Below, piece after piece: positions 1 to 9,570 of a DNA stretch of 64,000 nucleotides. The notes beneath the pieces were generated by a model. That model saw nothing but the letters and a program-made list of their open reading frames with translations, made no database searches and was not told where the DNA came from. Source of the stretch: Methanococcoides sp. (GTDB lineage Archaea; Halobacteriota; Methanosarcinia; Methanosarcinales; Methanosarcinaceae); NCBI GenBank assembly GCA_021108275.1, contig JAIORD010000019.1, positions 1 through 64,000 of the forward strand. Direction: 5' to 3'. Positions within the stretch are counted from its first letter, which is position 1. Every line of letters starts with the position of its first letter. The position numbers were made by a program, and so were the translations under genes.

Positions 1-84
1 TCCCATCTTGAAGCTAAAAACAGTGAAGTTCTTGATCTGAAATCCCATCTTGAAGCTAAAAACAGTGAAGCTCTTGATTTGAAA
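1..84. repeat. Tandem 42-bp coding repeat (two visible copies)
   Basis: Bases 1-42 and 43-84 are nearly identical and encode SHLEAKNSE(V/A)LDLK twice. The array runs off the left edge, so more copies are likely upstream. A 14-residue unit is two heptads, as expected of a coiled coil. Confidence 0.85.
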
Positions 85-3000
85 GCGACCCTTCACCAAA
101 GGGAAAATTCTTTGTCATGGAGATTTAGTCAGTATTATGGAAAATATTTCAGTATGGAATCTTCAGCAACAAAGACTATTTCATCTATTCTTAATAATAT
201 GATGAATAATAGAGAGTCAAAATTTGATTCTAATAGTATTACTTTTGATGAAAATCATCAGTTTAAAAACGAAACAAAATCTAAAAAACCGATACAGATA
301 AAAGAAAATCTAGAAATAAATGAAATATACTTTGGGGAAGAAAAGGGTAAAGTAAGCGTCGTATTACCTGTATACAACCAAGCAAATTTGCTTGAAGAAT
401 CCATTCAAAGTGTTTTAAACCAAACATACCAAAATTTTGAATTAATTGTTGTCAATGATGGCTCATCAGATAATGTTGAATCTGTACTCGATAAATATGC
501 TGACCATCCTAATATCTTAATCGTGACACAGAAAAATCAAAAACTACCAAGGGCGCTCACAAACGGTTTTAGATATGCCACAGGAGAGTTTCATACCTGG
601 ACTTCAGCAGATAATATTATGCTTCCAAAACAGTTGGAAGAACAAGTTAAATTTTTGCAAGAGAATCCTGCTGTAGATATGGTTTATTGCAATTACGAAG
701 CAATTGATGATAGGGGTAATCCCTTAGTAAATTCTAATTTCCGCGTTCATAATCAAAAGGCAACAGGTTCTAATTTCATTCATCTTCCAAGATCAACAGA
801 AAAACTTAATGTGGTAAATGATAACTTTATTGGTGCCTGTTTCATGTATCGATGTATAGTTAGTAAAGTAATTGGTGAGTATGATCCCAATTCATTTGGT
901 TGTGAAGATTATGATTATTGGATGAGAGTTAATAATTTATTTACAATAAAACATCTTGGAAAAGATGATGCCTTATATCGATATCGTGTGCATGATAATA
1001 CCTTAAGTGCGAAAGCAGAGGAATTTGACATTTTTAATAAAGTCGAAAAATTAATAGAGTATGAGGCAGAAAGAAAAGAATTCTACGAAGATAATTTCGA
1101 CATATTTTTCCTGAATGAAAGTTCTTCATTCGACATTGTCAAAAAAAATCATGAGTCATTTCACAATATTGTCCAAATTAATGATTTGAATGAAATTAAA
1201 AATTATGGGTCATTTAAAAAATGCATTCTATTTTCTAACAATATTGAAATGAATAATGTATTCAAGAAATTTAAACAAAATGAAGAGATTTTTAAAATAA
1301 TTGTAGCTGAAAATGAAATAAATGAAAATAAAGTTGATAATGAAGCATTTGCACTAAGCGATTGGATAATTACATTAAATGAAAGAACTTTTAATCTATT
1401 ATATAATATATATCCAGAAAAAATTATGTTAGTTCCTTTCTTTAAAAATAACGTTTTAGATGTAATATTAAAGTTAGCAAATAACAAAATATTCTATAGG
1501 TTAACTAGACCAGATGAAAAGTCTATTCCACCACAAATTTACTTTAATAGAAAATTAAATGTGCTAATAGAAACCAAAAGTTTAGATAAAGGTGGATTAG
1601 AGCAAGTTATTTTTGATTTGGCAACTAATATTGATAAAAATTCATATGAAATATTTATTGCGTGTATAGATAAAGCTGGTCATATTGCAGAAAAGTGCAG
1701 GAAAAATGGGATTCCCGTATTTTTAATTAATAATGACGAGAAAAGATATGAAGAAATAATTAAAGAGCATAATATTGATTTAATTAATTCTCATTATTCT
1801 AATTTTGGTGTTAACGTTGCATCGAAATTGAGCATTCCAATTATATCTGTAATCCATAATAATTATGTTTGGTTAGATTCAACAGAGTTATCTGAATTTA
1901 GGGAAGTAGATAATTGCATTAATAAATACATTGCAGTATCCAAAAATGTAAGTAGGTATTCAAGGCATCATTTTGAAATTGATGCAAAAAAAATAGAAAT
2001 TATACCTAATGGACTTAATATCGAAAGATATAATAAATTATCAAAAGACACTCTTAAAACCAGAACCGATTTTGGTGTCAATAATGATGATTATATATTT
2101 TTACACGTAGCTGCATGTCAGGGGGCTAAAGGACATAATCTCCTAATTAGCGCAATGAAAGATCTAGTTGTTAAATATCCAAAAATAAAAATAATTAGTG
2201 TTGGTCATACTTTAGATTTTAATTATTGCAACACAATTAAAGAAAGAATTAAAGATGAAAAATTGGAAGAAAATATTATTTTCAAAGGATTTGTGTCAGA
2301 ACACGATTTGATAAATATTTATCAGATATCTGATGCTTTTTTACTGCCTTCACTCTTTGAAGGATGGAGTATTTCAATGATGGAGGCAATGTATTTTGGT
2401 TTACCTCTAATATTAACTGACGTTGGAGCATCAAGAGATATTATTAAAGACAATGATATCGGAATGATCATTCCTAATTCATATGGAGACATTGTTAACC
2501 TAAATTGTTCTAATCTAACTAGGTATTATTCAGAACAATATCCCACAAACACTGATCATCTCAAATCAGTAATGATTGATTTCTATGAACGCAAGGAGGA
2601 ATGGAAAATGAATGGAAAAAGAGGCATAGAGAAATTAAAATCTTATTATACCATAGACAAAACTATGAAAAAATATGAAGATATCTTTACTGCAGTTTAC
2701 AAGAAGATTCCAATTAGCATAAAATCTACGGTTCATGCTGGCAATTACGACATTGAGAGAGATTATTCAAGTGAAATGGGATTTTGGGAAAATCATCTTG
2801 CAAAAAACGATGAGTATGTAGATTATTTGGAAATGATTCTCAATAAAGACCATAGAAAAGAAGTATTTCCAAAAAAATTACTAGGCTTAATAAAAGACTT
2901 GAGTGATGAATTAAATCATGAAAATATAAAATTATTAGAAGTAGGATCAGGACCAACATCAAATCTAGCTTGGGGAGTGGATAATGGATTATTTGAGATT

Positions 3001-3438
3001 ACAGCAATTGATCCTTTGGCTAACTTTTATAATAATCTAATTGATAAACATAATTATAGTTTTCCAATAAGATCGATAGAAGGAGCTGGTGAAGATATTT
3101 TAGATTTGTTTAATGAAAATACGTTCCACATGGTTTATTCTCAAAATGCTCTAGACCATGCTGTATCCCCCAAAGAATGTCTAATAAATATGTATTCGGT
3201 ATTGAAAAATGGTGGAATGCTTTATTTGTGTGGAAACGTTAAAGAGGGAACAAATGAAGGTTGGAAGGGGCTTCATCAGCATGATTTAATACCAATTGAT
3301 AATCAGCTATTCCACTTCGATAAAGAAGGTAAACCTACAGATTTGACTGGAAACTTGGGATTAGAATTAATTAGCTGCAATAAAAGTGGAGATTCACCAG
3401 GTGATTGGTATAATATAGCTTTTAGGAAAAATGAATAA
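1..3438 (+). CDS. Multidomain glycosyltransferase (coiled coil + GT2 + GT4 + methyltransferase), 5' end outside window
   Basis: The frame is open from base 1, so the gene starts left of the window; 1145 residues are visible. Residues 1-28 are two copies of a 14-residue coiled-coil unit rich in E, K and L. A GT-A domain of family GT2 spans about 117-340 (SVVLPVYNQ, VVNDGSSDN; the usual metal motif reads TSADN). A GT-B domain of family GT4 spans about 517-905, with the donor-site motif FEGWSISMMEAM near 786. A SAM-methyltransferase-like domain spans about 920-1145 (LLEVGSGPTSN near 978). Such chains are typical of polymerases or terminators of surface glycans, and the coiled coil may set chain length. 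It converges on the exporter operon. Substrates cannot be told. Confidence 0.85.
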   Translation, partial: SHLEAKNSEVLDLKSHLEAKNSEALDLKATLHQRENSLSWRFSQYYGKYFSMESSATKTISSILNNMMNNRESKFDSNSITFDENHQFKNETKSKKPIQIKENLEINEIYFGEEKGKVSVVLPVYNQANLLEESIQSVLNQTYQNFELIVVNDGSSDNVESVLDKYADHPNILIVTQKNQKLPRALTNGFRYATGEFHTWTSADNIMLPKQLEEQVKFLQENPAVDMVYCNYEAIDDRGNPLVNSNFRVHNQKATGSNFIHLPRSTEKLNVVNDNFIGACFMYRCIVSKVIGEYDPNSFGCEDYDYWMRVNNLFTIKHLGKDDALYRYRVHDNTLSAKAEEFDIFNKVEKLIEYEAERKEFYEDNFDIFFLNESSSFDIVKKNHESFHNIVQINDLNEIKNYGSFKKCILFSNNIEMNNVFKKFKQNEEIFKIIVAENEINENKVDNEAFALSDWIITLNERTFNLLYNIYPEKIMLVPFFKNNVLDVILKLANNKIFYRLTRPDEKSIPPQIYFNRKLNVLIETKSLDKGGLEQVIFDLATNIDKNSYEIFIACIDKAGHIAEKCRKNGIPVFLINNDEKRYEEIIKEHNIDLINSHYSNFGVNVASKLSIPIISVIHNNYVWLDSTELSEFREVDNCINKYIAVSKNVSRYSRHHFEIDAKKIEIIPNGLNIERYNKLSKDTLKTRTDFGVNNDDYIFLHVAACQGAKGHNLLISAMKDLVVKYPKIKIISVGHTLDFNYCNTIKERIKDEKLEENIIFKGFVSEHDLINIYQISDAFLLPSLFEGWSISMMEAMYFGLPLILTDVGASRDIIKDNDIGMIIPNSYGDIVNLNCSNLTRYYSEQYPTNTDHLKSVMIDFYERKEEWKMNGKRGIEKLKSYYTIDKTMKKYEDIFTAVYKKIPISIKSTVHAGNYDIERDYSSEMGFWENHLAKNDEYVDYLEMILNKDHRKEVFPKKLLGLIKDLSDELNHENIKLLEVGSGPTSNLAWGVDNGLFEITAIDPLANFYNNLIDKHNYSFPIRSIEGAGEDILDLFNENTFHMVYSQNALDHAVSPKECLINMYSVLKNGGMLYLCGNVKEGTNEGWKGLHQHDLIPIDNQLFHFDKEGKPTDLTGNLGLELISCNKSGDSPGDWYNIAFRKNE

Positions 3439-3498
3439 AAATAGCAAAGAATTTATTTATCTATTTAGTAGTGCAGATCGTATATCCTGTCATATTGT

Positions 3499-3518
3499 AA
3501 GGCCTGTTTAAAGGTCTT
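3499..3518. terminator. Hairpin between convergent genes
   Basis: AAGGCCT and AGGTCTT pair over 7 positions (one G-T) around a 6-base loop, 60 bases after the glycosyltransferase stop and followed by a pyrimidine-rich tract. It lies in the gap between convergent transcripts. A terminator role is inferred. Confidence 0.35.
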
Positions 3519-3700
3519 ATAATACTTTTCTTAATTCTGAAGCATTGCACCATGTTTCTGAGGAAGAAAATTGGATCGATTTATAGCTAATTTGATAATC
3601 GCATATAAAATCAATAAATTAATGAAAATTTATTTGTGTTAGCTAATGTAGAAAAATTCTACAAAGCTATATTTTTCTATCGACCATATAATCCCACTTT

Positions 3701-4429
3701 TTATGCTAACGATTGATATAATCCTATCATTTCCTCGGTATCACCAATTCCAACTTGTTTACCATGATTCAACAATAAAACTCGATCACAAAATTGTACT
3801 ACTGAACTTAAGTCATGACTTACGTAAACAACAGTTTTATCCATCTTCTTATAATTTTCGAAAACTTCAAAACATTTTTTCTGAAAATCTAAATCCCCTA
3901 CTGCTAGAACTTCATCTAGTAAAAGGATTTCTGGTTCAATCTGAATTGCGGTTGAAAATGCCAGTCTTACAACCATACCACTTGAAAAATTTTTAATTTT
4001 TGTATCCTTGAAACGTGTCAGTCCTCCAAATTCAAGAATATCATCTATACGATCTCGAATATCATGGTCTGATAGTCCCATGATAGAACCATATATCTCA
4101 ATATTTTCTTTTGCAGTCAAGTCAGGTTGGAAACCTATTCCTAATTCTAAAAATGAAGTTATTTTTCCATTTACTAAAATGTCGCCCTCTGTTGGCCGAA
4201 TTGTATTTGCAATTAATTTTAGAAGAGTACTTTTTCCACTTCCGTTATGGCCGATGATTCCAAGCCACTCTCCTTTCTTGACACTGAAATTAATATCTTT
4301 TAATGCGGTAAATGTTTCATAACCTGTTTTACTATCCATTAATCCACACAAATTTTCAAATAATGTAGTTTTTTTTTCATGCGGGATTTTATATGCCTTC
4401 GACACATTTGTTGCTTCAATAATTTTCAT
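3701..4429 (-). CDS. ABC transporter ATP-binding protein for polysaccharide export (Wzt-like)
   Basis: The 242-residue nucleotide-binding subunit probably powers export of a lipid-linked surface polysaccharide with the membrane subunit just upstream. Visible motifs are Walker A GHNGSGKS (60-67), signature FSSGM (148-152) and Walker B EILLLDEVLAVGD (167-179). The long insertion before Walker A (residues 15-45) is typical of the Wzt/TagH/KpsT group. The C-terminal carbohydrate-binding domain of many Wzt proteins is missing, so export would not depend on a terminal sugar cap recognised by this subunit. It is the last gene of the leftward glycan operon, 5 bases after wzm. Confidence 0.9.
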   Translation of the reverse strand: MKIIEATNVSKAYKIPHEKKTTLFENLCGLMDSKTGYETFTALKDINFSVKKGEWLGIIGHNGSGKSTLLKLIANTIRPTEGDILVNGKITSFLELGIGFQPDLTAKENIEIYGSIMGLSDHDIRDRIDDILEFGGLTRFKDTKIKNFSSGMVVRLAFSTAIQIEPEILLLDEVLAVGDLDFQKKCFEVFENYKKMDKTVVYVSHDLSSVVQFCDRVLLLNHGKQVGIGDTEEMIGLYQSLA

Positions 4430-4434
4430 TCTAA

Positions 4435-5202
4435 TTAAACCTCCTCTGCAAATCCCGGTTCAAGTTTGATAAAAATCAAATACCCAACAATTAATATCAT
4501 AATGGATGAAGCAAAACAAAAAGCTAGATCCCACATAGGTACAGTTGCATTATAAAGTAATGACTCTCTTGATATCAGTATAATCCTTGCCACCGGGTTC
4601 AAAAGTAATATATTTTTAATGTATTCTGGGTATGTCGAAATGTCGAAGAAAATTCCACTTGCAAAAAATCCTGCTTGAAGAACAACCGCCCAGATATATT
4701 GCACATCTCTATAATATGTATTAAGTGCTCCTATTGCGAGTGATGATCCAAATATGAGCATAAATAAGATTATGAAAATTACTGGGAAATAAATAATAGT
4801 TGAAGTTGGAATTACCCTTGAGACTGCCATAAAAATAAAAAATACGCCAAGCTCAAGCACAGCCATCATTAAAGCGGTCAGGGAAGAACTGAAAATCAAA
4901 ACTTCTCTTGGGATATAAACCTGTCTTATCATTCCTGGCTTGCCAATTATACTATTCAGTCCCATACTTGTTCCCTTGGTGAAAAAATCCCATAAAACAA
5001 TACCAATAAGGAGGAATAAGTGATAATTCTCTTGTGTACTTGGAAATGCATAGGCAAATACTATATAGAGTACTAACAACAACAGCAATGGCTCCAGCAA
5101 TGACCAAAAGAAACCCAGGATTGAATTTTTATACCTGATTTTGAAATCACTAATCGCTAACCTTTTAACAAGACAACGATACTCCCAAAGATTTCGAATC
5201 AT
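4435..5202 (-). CDS. ABC-2 type polysaccharide export permease (Wzm-like)
   Basis: This 255-residue membrane protein has about six predicted transmembrane segments and the ABC-2 pattern of a cytoplasmic N-terminus (LAISDFKIRYKNSILGFFWS) followed by helices. It is the membrane half of the exporter whose ATPase lies directly downstream. Its start overlaps the stop of the upstream GT4 gene by 4 bases, which suggests coupled translation. Its length is normal for the family. Confidence 0.9.
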   Translation of the reverse strand: MIRNLWEYRCLVKRLAISDFKIRYKNSILGFFWSLLEPLLLLLVLYIVFAYAFPSTQENYHLFLLIGIVLWDFFTKGTSMGLNSIIGKPGMIRQVYIPREVLIFSSSLTALMMAVLELGVFFIFMAVSRVIPTSTIIYFPVIFIILFMLIFGSSLAIGALNTYYRDVQYIWAVVLQAGFFASGIFFDISTYPEYIKNILLLNPVARIILISRESLLYNATVPMWDLAFCFASSIMILIVGYLIFIKLEPGFAEEV

Positions 5203-6275
5203 TTTTCTATAACTCCTCTTATTTTTCTAATAAATTCTGATGTATCAAAAGTTTTTGCTCTCTTGATGCATGCATCTTTATATCTTTCTGGATTTGTTGA
5301 AACAATCTTTATCACATTAACGATACTTTCTACATTTGCTTCAACTAATGTGCCTGTGGAGCCATCGATCATACTTTCAAGATATCCGCCTTCCTTCACA
5401 GCTACAACTGGCTTTCCTGCAGCCATGGACTCTATCGGAGTCATACCAAAATCCTCATCCATAGCAGTTGTGATATGTCCTTTACAGGTAGCATATAATT
5501 CGATCAGTTTATCTTCAGAGACACTTCCAAGTAATATTACGTTCTCAGGAAGATCGTTGATCAACTTTGATGCATATTCTGATGCATGATCTCCTTTTGC
5601 ATATCCCCCAACTATAACGAGTCTTTGCTCAGGCATCTGTCTGAAAGCTTCAATCTGCAACTCAATTCGTTTTTCTGGATAAAGGCGATTTACAGACAGC
5701 CAAAAATCTCCGTATTCTTCGAATTTATATTTTGAAGTATCAACTGGGGGATAAATGACTTCTGCATCTTGATGAAAATATTTTTGTATTCGTTTCTGAG
5801 TATTTCTCGAGTTTGTTACTATTTTATTCACATGAGATAGATAATATTCCGAGATTTTTTTATGTAATTGTACCCAGATCATAAATGCTATGGAAACAAA
5901 AAAAGAATGGTTCTTCAGATACACCTCATATAGATCGTAAAATGCTCTTGTAGGTGTATGGCAATAATAAAGATTAGGTTTATGTTTCTTTGCTCCAAAA
6001 TGGGCCCAGTTTCCAGAGAAAATAAAGAAATCATATTCTTTTGAGAAATCACATTTTGAAAACTTATAAGATGCATCCATTTGCTTTAAAGGGGATATTT
6101 TTAAAGTTTTTCCAAGACTGACTATATTTAGATCTTCATACCCCATTTTTTTAACAGAATCCATATCTACATCCGTGGTAATGACATCCGCACCAAGTCC
6201 TCGTGCAAGTGTCAGAACAAGTTTTTCCCCACCACCAATGGCTCCGATATAGTCATGGAATATAGCGATTTTCAT
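5199..6275 (-). CDS. GT4 glycosyltransferase (WbaZ-like, probable mannosyltransferase)
   Basis: The 358 residues form a GT-B fold enzyme with the N-terminal glycine loop IGGGEKLV and the stretch YCHTPTRAFYDLYE, which is characteristic of the WbaZ/mannosyltransferase branch. The C-terminal donor motif is DEDFGMTPIESMAAGKPVVA. It likely adds a sugar to the lipid-linked repeat unit on the cytoplasmic face. It overlaps both neighbours by 4 bases (ATGA), so it is part of a tight operon. The mannose assignment fits the GDP-mannose gene remnant upstream, but donor and linkage are inferred. Confidence 0.85.
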   Translation of the reverse strand: MKIAIFHDYIGAIGGGEKLVLTLARGLGADVITTDVDMDSVKKMGYEDLNIVSLGKTLKISPLKQMDASYKFSKCDFSKEYDFFIFSGNWAHFGAKKHKPNLYYCHTPTRAFYDLYEVYLKNHSFFVSIAFMIWVQLHKKISEYYLSHVNKIVTNSRNTQKRIQKYFHQDAEVIYPPVDTSKYKFEEYGDFWLSVNRLYPEKRIELQIEAFRQMPEQRLVIVGGYAKGDHASEYASKLINDLPENVILLGSVSEDKLIELYATCKGHITTAMDEDFGMTPIESMAAGKPVVAVKEGGYLESMIDGSTGTLVEANVESIVNVIKIVSTNPERYKDACIKRAKTFDTSEFIRKIRGVIEK

Positions 6276-7402
6276 TTCAATTCACCATATGTACACAGAA
6301 GTTCTGAAACTATATTGTTCCACTCATATTTTTCTGATTTTTCAACTGCAGCTTTAGACATTTCCTGAAGAACTGGATCGTTCTGTACTATCTTTTTAAT
6401 TGAGTCTGCGATAGCATCCGGATCAGGCTCTGCAACGCATCCACAGGACATATCAACCAGATATTGGGCAGCATTTTTCTTTGCTTTGACAGTGATCACA
6501 GGTGATCCGCATGCAAAAGCTTCAACCACTACCATTCCAAAACCTTCCCTGATCGATGGTAAGACAAATATTTTTGATGATTTGATCCTTCCTATCAGCT
6601 CATCATATTCCATAAAGTCAAAGAACTCCACATTATCCTCTATTCCAAGGTCTTCAACAAGGTCTAAGAGATTTTCTTTCTCAGGTCCCTGTCCAATTAT
6701 GTGTAATTTAACAGCAGGAAATTCGTTTTGTATTCTTAACATGGATCTTAGGAGCATATCTACGTTCTTCTCTTTGATAAGTCTTCCAGCAAAGAGAACA
6801 TCACATATCTCATTGGCTGGAGGATTCACCAAAATCCTATCAAGATCGATACCGTTTGGGACAACTGTAATCTTCTGACCATCCAGTCCAAGAGACCCCA
6901 GGTTCTTCTTTGTCATATCTGATACTGCGATGGTATTTGATGATATTTTTGAAACAACTCTTTCAACAATTCTCCCAAAAATTCCCATCTTTCCCATATA
7001 ATCATACCAGTAGTCATCCCACACCTCATGCCATGTAAAAAATGCTGGGCTCCTTCTAATAACAGACACAGCTTTTACAGTGAAACAGGAGAAATAAGGG
7101 AACACGCTCACATCGATGACATCGAACCTTTCCTTCAAAAGGTGGGGGAACAGTCTCACTGAGAATATCAAAGCCTCGGTGATCGAACGTCTGCCATTGA
7201 CATACAGTTCCCGGGCTGCACATACGCCATGTAGGGTCATATACTCGTATTCGATAACATCATCGCCTTCCCACCATTTGATGCCAAAGAGGTGGACCTC
7301 GTCTCCGCGCTCTGCAAGCCGTTTTCCAAGCTCATAGATGCGCTTCTCAGCGCCACCTTTGACCCAGGGGTATATCGCATCATAGACAAAGGCGATCTTC
7401 AC
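6272..7402 (-). CDS. GT4 glycosyltransferase
   Basis: This 376-residue GT-B enzyme starts MKIAFVYDAIYPWVKGGAEKR, the usual nucleotide-sugar fold with a GGxE loop. The C-terminal half has DVLFAGRLIKEKN and the donor motif PSIREGFGMVVVEAFACGSP. It probably acts in the same surface-glycan pathway as its neighbours, with which it shares a 4-base overlap downstream and a 6-base gap upstream. The sugar donor is unknown. Confidence 0.88.
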   Translation of the reverse strand: MKIAFVYDAIYPWVKGGAEKRIYELGKRLAERGDEVHLFGIKWWEGDDVIEYEYMTLHGVCAARELYVNGRRSITEALIFSVRLFPHLLKERFDVIDVSVFPYFSCFTVKAVSVIRRSPAFFTWHEVWDDYWYDYMGKMGIFGRIVERVVSKISSNTIAVSDMTKKNLGSLGLDGQKITVVPNGIDLDRILVNPPANEICDVLFAGRLIKEKNVDMLLRSMLRIQNEFPAVKLHIIGQGPEKENLLDLVEDLGIEDNVEFFDFMEYDELIGRIKSSKIFVLPSIREGFGMVVVEAFACGSPVITVKAKKNAAQYLVDMSCGCVAEPDPDAIADSIKKIVQNDPVLQEMSKAAVEKSEKYEWNNIVSELLCTYGELK

Positions 7403-7408
7403 GTAAGC

Positions 7409-8536
7409 TCACCGATCCGTGTCTGTATCCAGGAGCATCACACTCAGGAATATCGCGCTGAAGACAAGCTGAGTCCCTATTGCACCAAAGACCATTGCCA
7501 TGACCGCGTGTTCGATCTCTAATAGAGACCCATAGCCTGAAGTGATCCATGTATAGGCAACCTTCGCTCCAAGGACAATCCCTATCACAAACATAAAGGC
7601 ACCGGCCAGCAGCTCCATTTCAAGGGAATGGTAGCTTAAAAATTTATAGTCGCTTTGATTTTTTCTTTTATATACGCCATGGATTATGCCATAGGTCTTC
7701 ATATAGGTGCCTGTGGCCAGGATCTGACCGCCAATAAGCAGCAGCATGCTACCCAATATGAATGAATGCACTCTGTTCTCCACATTTCCTTGCAGAAGAA
7801 GGGAGAATGTTGTAAGAAAACCTAGTATGAAAACAAAAGCTCCGGGAATATATAGGAAAGGAACTGGACGATACAACATCATGAAACGTACATGCCTCCA
7901 TCCGTCCTCGAATGAGCGAAGTTTTGATGGTGCTTCCCTTGGATGGTAGGTAATCGGAACTTCCTTGATCCTCAAATCCTTGTAGGCCGCCTCAATGACC
8001 ATTTCTGAGGCAAGCTCCATCCCGTGGGTCTTGAGGTCCATTTTATTGAAGGCTTCCTTTGTGAATGCCCTCATACCGCAGTGGGCATCCGATATATTTG
8101 CTTTGAACAAAACATTCAAGAGCCAGGTCAAAAATGGATTTCCGATATATTGATGCAACCAGGGCATTGCTCCTTTTTTGATATTTCCCTTAAGGCGGCT
8201 GCCAATAACAAAATCCGCCTCGCCTTTCATCAGATAGTCAAGAAAACCCGGCAGCTCTTCAAAATCGTATGTATCATCCGCATCAGCTATGACGATATAG
8301 TCCCCTTTTGCATGCGATAGGCCTGTTATGTATGCATTTCCATAGCCTTTGACAGAATGAATGACCTTTGCACCCATTGAACTTGCGATCTGCGGGGTAC
8401 GGTCTGATGAATTATCAACAACGACGACCTCCCCTTCGACCCCATAGTGTTCAAAAACCTTTTTGGCCTTTTCTATACAGGTCCCAATTGTACCTTCCTC
8501 ATTCATTGAAGGCATAACTACGGATATTATGGGCAT
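7409..8536 (-). CDS. GT2 polyprenyl-phosphate glycosyltransferase (DPM1/GtrB-like) with C-terminal membrane segments
   Basis: The 375 residues begin with a GT-A domain (SVVMPSMNEEGTIG; VVVDNSSDRT; metal motif DADDT near 99) followed by about four hydrophobic helices from residue 225. This is the build of dolichyl/undecaprenyl-phosphate hexose synthases. It would move a sugar from a nucleotide donor to a polyprenyl phosphate for envelope glycan or S-layer glycosylation. It is the first intact gene of the leftward glycan operon. A collapsed GDP-mannose pyrophosphorylase gene lies just upstream. Confidence 0.88.
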   Translation of the reverse strand: MPIISVVMPSMNEEGTIGTCIEKAKKVFEHYGVEGEVVVVDNSSDRTPQIASSMGAKVIHSVKGYGNAYITGLSHAKGDYIVIADADDTYDFEELPGFLDYLMKGEADFVIGSRLKGNIKKGAMPWLHQYIGNPFLTWLLNVLFKANISDAHCGMRAFTKEAFNKMDLKTHGMELASEMVIEAAYKDLRIKEVPITYHPREAPSKLRSFEDGWRHVRFMMLYRPVPFLYIPGAFVFILGFLTTFSLLLQGNVENRVHSFILGSMLLLIGGQILATGTYMKTYGIIHGVYKRKNQSDYKFLSYHSLEMELLAGAFMFVIGIVLGAKVAYTWITSGYGSLLEIEHAVMAMVFGAIGTQLVFSAIFLSVMLLDTDTDR

Positions 8537-8566
8537 GTTAATATTCCTTGAAATTATATTTCATTA

Positions 8567-8801
8567 TTATTTTCTCCCATATTCATCGTCAAATCGGACA
8601 ATATTATCCTCTTCCACATAATCCCTAAATTGCACCTCAATGATCTCAAGCAGTAGCTTGTCCGAATTTGAGAGCCTATGTTTCACACCTGTCTTTATGA
8701 ATGTGCTTTCTCTTTGTTTCAAGAACTGTTTAGGGTATTTTTCACGACCTAGGGGGCCAAAGGCGTGTTCCAGAGCCGTTTGCGAGAATAATCGGTTTCA
8801 T
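8567..8801 (-). pseudogene. Mannose-1-phosphate guanylyltransferase / mannose-6-phosphate isomerase remnant with large internal deletion
   Basis: Reading leftward from ATG at 8801, the start is MKPIILANGSGTRLWPP, the nucleotidyltransferase signature. After a frameshift near 8752 it continues GREKYPKQFLKQ. It then jumps straight to RESTFIKTGVKHRL and ends EDNIVRFDDEYGRK, the C-terminus of the cupin domain. Only about 75 of some 450 residues remain, so roughly 1.1 kb has been deleted and no enzyme can be made. It sits 30 bases upstream of the GT2 gene and was probably once the first gene of the operon. Confidence 0.8.
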
Positions 8802-8957
8802 TGTATGAGCCTTTTATTCTAGTAATCATGTTTATATCGTTCACTTAATTTTGAGTTCACTATAAGTTAATCCAATATAATTGTTCGCAAATTTTTATAT
8901 GACAAATCCAAATTTTGATAACAATCAATTGATTAAAATACATATAATAATCAGTAA

Positions 8958-9122
8958 ATAACCTGGATTCGCGAAAAAAGGGAATTTGAAAAGACGTCAG
9001 ATCCCACTCATGTAGATTCATCTACTGGTTCTGGTACCCCCATCTTGGCAATTCAAAAACATGATGAATGCAAACTCCATTACGACCTTCTTTTTGAGGT
9101 AGATGGGGTCCTTAAAAGATAG
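8958..9122 (+). pseudogene. LigD-type 3'-phosphoesterase domain, N-terminal remnant
   Basis: The frame reads REKREFEKTSDP, a Ser/Thr/Gly linker, then ILAIQKHDECKLHYDLLFE and VDGVLKR, ending in TAG. This matches the start of the LigD 3'-phosphoesterase family (YREKRDFEKTPEP, FVIQKHDARRLHYD, DGVLKSWAVPKGP). The remaining hundred or so residues are gone, and sequence of an unrelated macro-domain gene begins exactly there. There is no good start codon. It is a dead fragment of an NHEJ-type end-processing gene. Confidence 0.75.
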
Positions 9123-9484
9123 GTTTTCCCACAGGCGATGCAAAGATCACTTCAGTTTATCATCTTCCTGCAAAGTGGGTGACACATACAGTTGGTCCGA
9201 TATGGAAAGGAGGCACTTCAGGTGAGGACAATAAGTTGGCTAAATGTTACCGTAACTCTCTGAAGGTTGCTGTAAAGAACGGTGTAAGAACGATAGCTTT
9301 TCCCTCTATAAGTACGGGTGCATATGGTTTTCCTGTGGAGAAGGCGGCGAAGATAGCCATGCGTGAGATAGCTGGTTTTCTTGAGAAAAATAAGACCATT
9401 GAGAAGGTATTTGTTGTTTGTTTTAATGAGGAGGCTTTCAGGAGCTATTCGAATGCTCCTGAGGAAGTGTTGGGGAGGGAGTGA
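9119..9484 (+). pseudogene. Macro domain (ADP-ribose-binding/hydrolase) gene, N-terminally truncated
   Basis: Reading from 9119, the frame gives GFPTGDAKIT, then HLPAKWVTHTVGPIWKGG, then AFPSISTGAYGFPVEKAAKIA, the second half of a macro domain, ending at a TGA. The first 60 or so residues, with the NAAN and GGGVxGAIH ADP-ribose loops, are absent and replaced by the LigD-like remnant in another frame. A downstream GTG at 9179 could start a 101-residue peptide, but it would lack half of the binding site. It is best called a pseudogene. Confidence 0.75.
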
Positions 9485-9570
9485 GGATAATGATCCCCTT
9501 TAATATCAAGTAGGTAAATTCATCGTTCTGCAAGCAAATATTTGTAATTGCAACTTGTCTTTCGACTTAA

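Noticed and set aside
9179-9484. Complete macro-domain gene starting at GTG 9179
   Set aside because: Homologous sequence continues upstream of the GTG, but the ADP-ribose-binding first half is missing, so it is a truncated gene.
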